A stretch of 59,742 nucleotides of DNA from Desulfonauticus sp. 38_4375 (lineage in GTDB: Bacteria; Desulfobacterota; Desulfovibrionia; Desulfovibrionales; Desulfonatronovibrionaceae): contig LGER01000006.1 of NCBI GenBank assembly GCA_001507915.1, positions 1 through 59,742 on the forward strand, read 5' to 3'. The position numbers and the translations under genes were made by a program. Positions 55,188 through 59,742 of this stretch are shown here, one piece after another; the stretch's first letter is position 1, and each line of letters opens with the position of its first letter. The notes beneath the pieces are model-generated. The model was not told where the DNA came from. It did not search any database and saw nothing but the letters and a program-made list of their open reading frames with translations.

Positions 55188-56077
55188 AAAAGTTAGACGG
55201 TTTGCTGTTATTAAATAAACCCAGAGGAATAACTTCTACTGCGTGTTTGAATAAACTAAAAAGAAAGTTTAAGTTAAAAAAGATAGGTCATGGTGGGACC
55301 TTAGACCCGCTGGCGACTGGACTTTTGTTGGTATTCCTGGGTAAAGCTACTAAGCTTTCTCCCTTTTTGATGCAAAGGGAAAAGGTATACAGTGGGGTTT
55401 TAGAACTGGGTAAAACAAGTGCCAGTTATGATGCAGATTCAGAAATCATAGAAAAAAAAGACTGGTCTTACCTAAACGCAGAAGAAGTAAAAAAAGAAGT
55501 ACTTAACTGGATCAACCTTGAAGAACAAGAAGTGCCACCCATTTCTGCTGCCAAACACAAAGGAAAACCTCTTTACTTTCGCGTAAGAAAAGGCGAAGAT
55601 ATCCCTGTAAAGAGGAAAAAAATAAAGATCTTTGAAGTAAAGGTATTAAAAACAGAGTTGCCCTTTGTCCACTTTTGGGTTCGGTGTAGTGCAGGCACCT
55701 ATATCCGTTCCCTGGCCCACAGCCTGGGGAAACGATTGGGGTGCGGAGCTATACTTACAGAGCTTACCAGGGAAGAATGTACGCCCTTTAAATTGGAGCA
55801 AGCTTACTCCCTGGATCAAGTCTTAGAAGAGGGACTGGAAGGAAAAGTGCTAAGCTTTAAAGAAACCTTAGCCAACTGGCCCCAACTTACCGTTAATCCC
55901 TATTTAGAGGAAAAAATAAAAAAGGGGGCCATGCTAAGTCCTCTAGAACTTCCTCTTCAACCCAAAGAGGGTTTAAAGATTCTCATCTCTAATCAAAAAG
56001 AAGAGCCCCTGGCTCTCCTGGAATGTCGAGATGAGTTAAACCCAAGGTGGAAAATTTTAAGAGGACTCTGGAGCTAA
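55184..56077 (+). CDS. truB: tRNA pseudouridine-55 synthase
   Basis: Makes pseudouridine 55 in the T loop of tRNAs. There are 297 residues: GLLLLNKPRGITST at the N-terminus, catalytic Asp in GHGGTLDPLATGLLLV near 35-50, SAAKHKGKPLYFRVRKGE, and CSAGTYIRSLAHSLGKRLGCGA. A C-terminal PUA-like part is present. It overlaps nrnA by 4 bases (ATGA). Confidence 0.95.
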   Translation: MKKLDGLLLLNKPRGITSTACLNKLKRKFKLKKIGHGGTLDPLATGLLLVFLGKATKLSPFLMQREKVYSGVLELGKTSASYDADSEIIEKKDWSYLNAEEVKKEVLNWINLEEQEVPPISAAKHKGKPLYFRVRKGEDIPVKRKKIKIFEVKVLKTELPFVHFWVRCSAGTYIRSLAHSLGKRLGCGAILTELTREECTPFKLEQAYSLDQVLEEGLEGKVLSFKETLANWPQLTVNPYLEEKIKKGAMLSPLELPLQPKEGLKILISNQKEEPLALLECRDELNPRWKILRGLWS

Positions 56078-56101
56078 AAAATAAAAAGGAGGTATATTGC
56101 T

Positions 56102-56371
56102 GTGGTAATGACACCAGAAGAAAAGGCAAAAATCATTGAAGAGTTCAAAAGGCATGATGGAGACACCGGCTCTCCAGAGGTTCAGATTGCTCTCTTAACT
56201 GCCAGAATCAAGCAACTAACAGAACACTTTAAAGTACACAAAAAAGATGTTCATTCTCGTATGGGCTTGCTAAAACTGGTAGGAAGAAGAAGAGGTCTTT
56301 TAAATTATCTCAAGAAAAAAGACATTGAACGCTACAGAGCAATTATCGAAAAATTAAACTTAAGAAAGTAA
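56102..56371 (+). CDS. rpsO: 30S ribosomal protein S15
   Basis: Binds the central domain of 16S rRNA. There are 89 residues: [69 protein letters not shown] is the S15 signature. I keep the GTG at 56102 as the start because it lies 9 bases after AGGAGG; the ATG two codons later is 15 bases away. A hairpin separates it from pnp, the usual rpsO-pnp arrangement. Confidence 0.97.
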   Translation: MVMTPEEKAKIIEEFKRHDGDTGSPEVQIALLTARIKQLTEHFKVHKKDVHSRMGLLKLVGRRRGLLNYLKKKDIERYRAIIEKLNLRK

Positions 56372-56376
56372 GTTTT

Positions 56377-56408
56377 AATTAAAGGGGCTTTTTAAGCCCC
56401 TTTAATTT
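56377..56408 (+). terminator. Hairpin between rpsO and pnp
   Basis: Fourteen perfect pairs (56377-56390 with 56394-56407, core AAGGGGCTT) around TTT. The T run after it is short and interrupted, so it may be a partial terminator or the RNase processing site that controls pnp mRNA in many bacteria. Confidence 0.75.
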
Positions 56409-56440
56409 CTCAATTTATTTGAAGAGAGGAACAATTATTT

Positions 56441-58621
56441 ATGTTACAAATGAAGACAAGTGCGCCTTACGGGGAAAAAGAAATAATCTTAGAATATGGC
56501 CGATTGGCTTTACAAGCCAATGGCTCAGTTTGGGCTCAATGGGGAGAAACTGTAGTTTTAGTTACTGCTACAGCCCAACCCATTGAAATACAACCAGATT
56601 TTATGCCTCTTACGGTCAACTATCAAGAAATGTCCTATGCTGCAGGAAGAATTCCTGGGGGTTATTTCCGTAGAGAAATAGGTCGTCCCAGTGAAAGAGA
56701 GACTTTAGTCTCCAGATTAATAGATCGTCCCATAAGACCACTTTTCCCCAAAGGACTAAACTACGAAGTACAGGTCATTGCCACTGTACTCTCTGCTGAT
56801 ACCATCCACGACCCTGATATCCTGGCCATGACTGGAGCTTCTGCAGCTCTTACCATTTCTAATATTCCCTTTTTAGGTCCCATTGCAGGAGTAAGAGTGG
56901 GATATATAGAGGGTAATTTTATCTTAAATCCCACTACCGAACAAATCACCCAAAGTGAGTTAAACCTGGTTTTAGCCTGCACTCAAGAAGGCGTGGTAAT
57001 GGTAGAAGGTGGGGCCAGGTTTGTTCCTGAAGACTTGTTAGCTGAAGCCATAGCCTGGGGACAGGAACAGGCTAAGCCTATTATCGAAGCTCAAGAAGAA
57101 CTCAGGCAAAAGTGTGGACAGGAAAAATTAGTTTTTACTCTCCCAGAAATCCCTGAAGATCTTAAAGCTGAAGTTCGTAATTTAATTTATGAAGATTTAA
57201 AACACGCCTTGAGTATTGGAGAAAAATTAAAGAGAAAAACAGCTAAAAAAGAAGTGCACCAAAAGGTTCAAGAACAATTAGCTGAAAAATATAAGGAAAA
57301 TCCTGAATTCTCTTCTCAGCTAAAAGAAATATTAGAAGAGCTAGAAAAAGAAATAGTCCGCCAAAAAATAGTTCAACAAAATATTCGCATAGACGGACGA
57401 GACTTAACAACAGTAAGACCTATTGAAATTGAAGTGGGTCTTTTGCCCAGAACTCACGGATCTGCTATTTTTGCCCGGGGAGAAACCAAAGTCTTAAGTA
57501 TTGCCACTTTGGGAAGTTCTTCTGACGAACAAAGAGTGGAAACCCTGGCTGGAGATAGCAGCAAGCGATTCATGCTCCACTACAATTTCCCACCCTACTG
57601 TGTGGGAGAAGTAAAACCTTTGCGTGGACCTTCTAGAAGAGAAATAGGCCACGGGGCATTAGCAGAAAGAGCTCTAGAACCTGTTTTGCCTTCAGAAGAA
57701 GAGTTTCCCTTTACTTTGCGTATTGTTTCAGAAGTAATGGAAAGCAATGGTTCCTCTTCCATGGCCACTGTTTGCGGTGGTTCTTTGGCTCTCATGGATG
57801 CTGGGGTACCCATAAAGGAGCACGTGGCTGGCATTGCCATGGGCCTCATAAAAGAGAGTGATAATTATTATGTTCTAACTGATATTTTAGGAGACGAAGA
57901 CCATCTGGGTGATATGGATTTTAAAGTAGCTGGTACCAAAGACGGTATTACAGCCATTCAAATGGATATAAAAATAACTGGTATCCCCAGTGAAGTCATG
58001 AAAAAAGCTCTTTTTCAAGCTAGAGAAGCTAGATTGCACATCCTGGAAAAGATGAACCAGGTGCTTTCTGCTCCTAGAACCGAAGTGTCTCCTTATGCAC
58101 CTAAGGTAACCACTTTAGAAGTAGCTCCAGATAGAATTAGAGATATCATCGGTCCAATGGGTAAAACCATAAAGGCTATTACTGCCAGTACTGGTTCTAC
58201 TGTGGATATAGAAGAAAGTGGCAAAATCACTATCTTTGCTCCCAATAAGGAAGCTCTGGACAAAACTGTAGAAATGATTCTCTACTTCAATCAGAAACCA
58301 GAATTGGGTAAAAACTACTCTGGATTGGTCAAAAAGATTTTGGATTTTGGCGCAGTAGTGGAGATTTTACCTGGTGTTGATGGACTTTTACACATTTCTC
58401 AACTAGCTGAACATAAGGTGAACAAGGTTGAAGATATTGTTAAAGTAGGAGATACGGTAAAGGTAAAAGTTGTAGAAATAGATGACCATGGCAAGATAAG
58501 ATTAAGTAAAGTTGCTGTGCTTAGGGAAGAAAACGGGGAAGAAATAGATTTAAAAGACTATTCCCAGCCTAAGCCCAGACCAAGAAATAACTCCCGTCAT
58601 CCGCACCAGCGGAAGAGATAA
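56441..58621 (+). CDS. pnp: Polyribonucleotide nucleotidyltransferase
   Basis: 3'-5' phosphorolytic exoribonuclease of the RNA degradosome. There are 726 residues: first RNase PH domain (about 10-140: GRIPGGYFRREIGRPSERETLVSRLIDRPIRPLFP), helical linker (240-310), second RNase PH domain (about 320-540: GSSSMATVCGGSLALMDAGVPI, DILGDEDHLGDMDFKVAGT), KH (about 555-620: DIIGPMGKTIKAI) and S1 (about 625-700: VEILPGVDGLLHISQLAEHKVNKVED). A basic His/Arg-rich tail follows. Confidence 0.97.
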   Translation: MLQMKTSAPYGEKEIILEYGRLALQANGSVWAQWGETVVLVTATAQPIEIQPDFMPLTVNYQEMSYAAGRIPGGYFRREIGRPSERETLVSRLIDRPIRPLFPKGLNYEVQVIATVLSADTIHDPDILAMTGASAALTISNIPFLGPIAGVRVGYIEGNFILNPTTEQITQSELNLVLACTQEGVVMVEGGARFVPEDLLAEAIAWGQEQAKPIIEAQEELRQKCGQEKLVFTLPEIPEDLKAEVRNLIYEDLKHALSIGEKLKRKTAKKEVHQKVQEQLAEKYKENPEFSSQLKEILEELEKEIVRQKIVQQNIRIDGRDLTTVRPIEIEVGLLPRTHGSAIFARGETKVLSIATLGSSSDEQRVETLAGDSSKRFMLHYNFPPYCVGEVKPLRGPSRREIGHGALAERALEPVLPSEEEFPFTLRIVSEVMESNGSSSMATVCGGSLALMDAGVPIKEHVAGIAMGLIKESDNYYVLTDILGDEDHLGDMDFKVAGTKDGITAIQMDIKITGIPSEVMKKALFQAREARLHILEKMNQVLSAPRTEVSPYAPKVTTLEVAPDRIRDIIGPMGKTIKAITASTGSTVDIEESGKITIFAPNKEALDKTVEMILYFNQKPELGKNYSGLVKKILDFGAVVEILPGVDGLLHISQLAEHKVNKVEDIVKVGDTVKVKVVEIDDHGKIRLSKVAVLREENGEEIDLKDYSQPKPRPRNNSRHPHQRKR

Positions 58622-58634
58622 GAGGAGGAAGAAA

Positions 58635-58871
58635 ATGCCCATTTTTGAATTCCAATGTGTAAAATGTGGACACATCCAAGAGTTTTTACTCAAAAATCAA
58701 AACGATACAGTGGAATTAAAATGTGAAAAGTGTGGAGGCGAAGAACTAACCAGAGTACTTAGTCAAGTCTCCTACTCTGTAACCACTTCTTCTGGCCAAA
58801 AGGCCTCGATGACCAGCAAAAATTGCGGTGGCAACAGTTGTACAACCATGAGTTTCCCTGGCCCAAGTTAA
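58635..58871 (+). CDS. FmdB-type zinc ribbon protein
   Basis: There are 78 residues: MPIFEFQCVKCGHIQEFLLKN with a first Cys pair (8, 11), a second pair CEKCGG near 30-33, then a Ser/Thr-rich tail with CGGNSC. This is the FmdB/CxxC_CxxC_SSSS regulatory zinc-ribbon family, function unknown. It follows pnp by 13 bases and its stop lies inside the loop of the terminator that closes the operon. Confidence 0.9.
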   Translation: MPIFEFQCVKCGHIQEFLLKNQNDTVELKCEKCGGEELTRVLSQVSYSVTTSSGQKASMTSKNCGGNSCTTMSFPGPS

Positions 58872-58885
58872 TCTTGGGCCTTTTT
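58860..58885 (+). terminator. Terminator closing the nusA-infB-pnp operon
   Basis: GGCCCAAG (58860-58867), loop TTAAT, CTTGGGCC (58873-58880), then TTTTT. Eight perfect pairs; the left arm is coding for the last FmdB residues. Confidence 0.88.
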
Positions 58886-58970
58886 CTATTAATCTTCTAG
58901 AGTTATATTTAGTTAAAAATTTAAAGATAGCTTGTTTTAAACAAACTATACTTTACATATAATAATCATA

Positions 58971-59010
58971 TAGTGCTATTCAGTTTGTAGAATCTTTAGC
59001 TAGTGCTATT
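58971..59010. repeat. Direct repeat TAGTGCTATT x2 upstream of the DUF2703 gene
   Basis: Identical 10-mers at 58971-58980 and 59001-59010, 30 bases (about three helical turns) apart. A palindrome TTGTTT-T-AAACAA lies just before them around 58932-58945. They sit in the 221-base non-coding spacer 58872-59092, in which I see no gene. They may be operator elements for the gene at 59093. Confidence 0.35.
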
Positions 59011-59092
59011 TTCCTAAAACATATTTAATAACCTTTTTTACTATTCTCTATCTAGTAGGATAAAGTTAATAAAAATATATAGGGAAGATCAA

Positions 59093-59742
59093 ATGAGCAA
59101 GCCCCAAAAGGAGCAAAATGCCAGCAAAGTTCAAAAAGACTTTGCTGAGACTAAGTCCGGGCAAACAAGTTGTTGTTGCCAGACTTCATCCTGTGGTGAA
59201 ACTTCTAAAGATATATCCCTATTCACGCCTGCTAAGCTGGGAGTTAAGGCCAGAGAAGGTCTGGGTAGCAAGAAGACCTTGAACATAGAACTTCTGGCTA
59301 TTGACTTAAATACCTGTGAGCGCTGCGCCCCAACCAGCGCAAACTTAAAAACAGCTGTGCGTCTTCTCACTCCTGTGGCAGAAGCACTTGGAATTCAGCT
59401 AAAACTCCAGGAGATTGTGGTGCAAACTCCAGAACAAGCCAAAAAACTGGCTTTACTTTCTTCTCCCACCATAAGGATAAATGGTCAGGATATTGCCCAG
59501 GATATTCGAGAATCTGAATGCAAATCATGCGCAGAGCTGACCCAAAACAAAACTCCAATTAACTGTCGTGAGTGGCATTATCAAGGAAGAGTTTATTTTG
59601 CCGCTCCCCTGCCCCTGTTATTGGAAGCAATCATGAAGGCCATGCTAAACATAGACAAACCACCAGTGGTTCCTTTGCCCCTTGCAAAATTACCAGAAAA
59701 TCTCCAAAAGTATTTTAAAAATAAAAAACAATCCTCCTCAAA
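59093..59742 (+). CDS. DUF2703 Cys-rich thioredoxin-like protein, cut by window end
   Basis: 216 codons are visible with no stop, so the 3' end is outside the window. Cys-rich N-terminal segment SCCCQTSSCG (26-35), then a DUF2703 domain from about 62: LAIDLNTCERC (CxxC, Cys75 and Cys78) and SSPTIRINGQDI, where the Pro would be the cis-Pro of a thioredoxin fold, followed by CKSC and NCREW. DUF2703 proteins are unstudied; similar ones occur near arsenic or metal-resistance genes, so a thiol-based metalloid role is a guess. The ATG follows AGGGAAG. The codon mix is somewhat more GC-rich than in the neighbours. Confidence 0.8.
   Translation, partial: MSKPQKEQNASKVQKDFAETKSGQTSCCCQTSSCGETSKDISLFTPAKLGVKAREGLGSKKTLNIELLAIDLNTCERCAPTSANLKTAVRLLTPVAEALGIQLKLQEIVVQTPEQAKKLALLSSPTIRINGQDIAQDIRESECKSCAELTQNKTPINCREWHYQGRVYFAAPLPLLLEAIMKAMLNIDKPPVVPLPLAKLPENLQKYFKNKKQSSS

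Overview
The window looks like chromosomal DNA of a motile, AT-rich, Gram-negative sulfate-reducer-type deltaproteobacterium (Desulfovibrionales-like). The pointers are a DVU0524-family gene next to flgM, the block rimP-nusA-infB-truB-rpsO-pnp lying beside flgF...flgL-csrA-fliW (an arrangement I recall from Desulfovibrio), LPS-type flagellar rings (FlgH/FlgI), an Fe-S-type endonuclease III relative and a DUF2703 protein at the right edge. Placement at genus level is inference. I see no prophage, insertion sequence, CRISPR array or defence island. Most of the window is core genome in tight operons.

Left part (1-11380) is a phosphate-starvation (Pho) island. A frame-broken TetR-like fragment sits at the edge. 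Next comes pstS-pstC-pstA on the minus strand, facing a small secreted Cys protein and a secreted two-domain protein that is now a pseudogene. Then phoB-phoR-pstB-phoU (minus) faces an alkaline phosphatase (plus). Both divergent spacers carry the same Pho-box-like repeat with a 10-11 bp period, so the cluster is probably one regulon: sensing (PhoR/PhoB/PhoU), uptake (PstSCAB) and scavenging (alkaline phosphatase).

11370-19352 holds a YibE/F membrane protein, a birA-glnS-thiD/thiN-amidotransferase run (minus), a COG3044 ABC-class ATPase and a DUF4282 membrane protein. 19419-27985 is one 12-gene minus-strand run: two unknown genes, an XRE-cupin regulator, an acyl-CoA synthetase, a HAD hydrolase, yggT, a DivIVA-like gene, DUF167, DUF465 and ilvB-ilvN-ilvC. 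Its likely promoter shares a spacer with the promoter of a polar amino-acid ABC transporter operon on the plus strand. That plus-strand run continues with prmA, an endonuclease III-like glycosylase, an EnvC-like factor, ctpA, a divergent polysaccharide deacetylase, ndk and proC (to 37658).

37655-48684 is flagellar. A sigma-28 promoter drives a DVU0524-family gene and flgM (plus). flgF-G-A-H-I-J-N-K-L-csrA-fliW run on the minus strand behind a candidate sigma-54 promoter. FlgM and FliW/CsrA are the late-flagellin checkpoints, and their genes converge with overlapping ends. A 36-codon membrane peptide gene with a good ribosome site lies just before the sigma-28 promoter.

48754-58885 is the translation/RNA operon: tRNA-Gly(CCC), rimP, nusA, ylxR, infB, DUF503, rbfA, nrnA, truB, rpsO, pnp and a FmdB-type zinc ribbon gene. 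The window ends inside a DUF2703 Cys-rich protein gene.

I found no clearly new multi-gene system. The least explained items are the Pho-linked secreted pair at 3998-5799, the endonuclease III relative with an altered cluster ligand, the repeated insertion module shared by FlgK and FlgL, the small ORF at 37655-37765, and the two unknown genes at 26889-27985.
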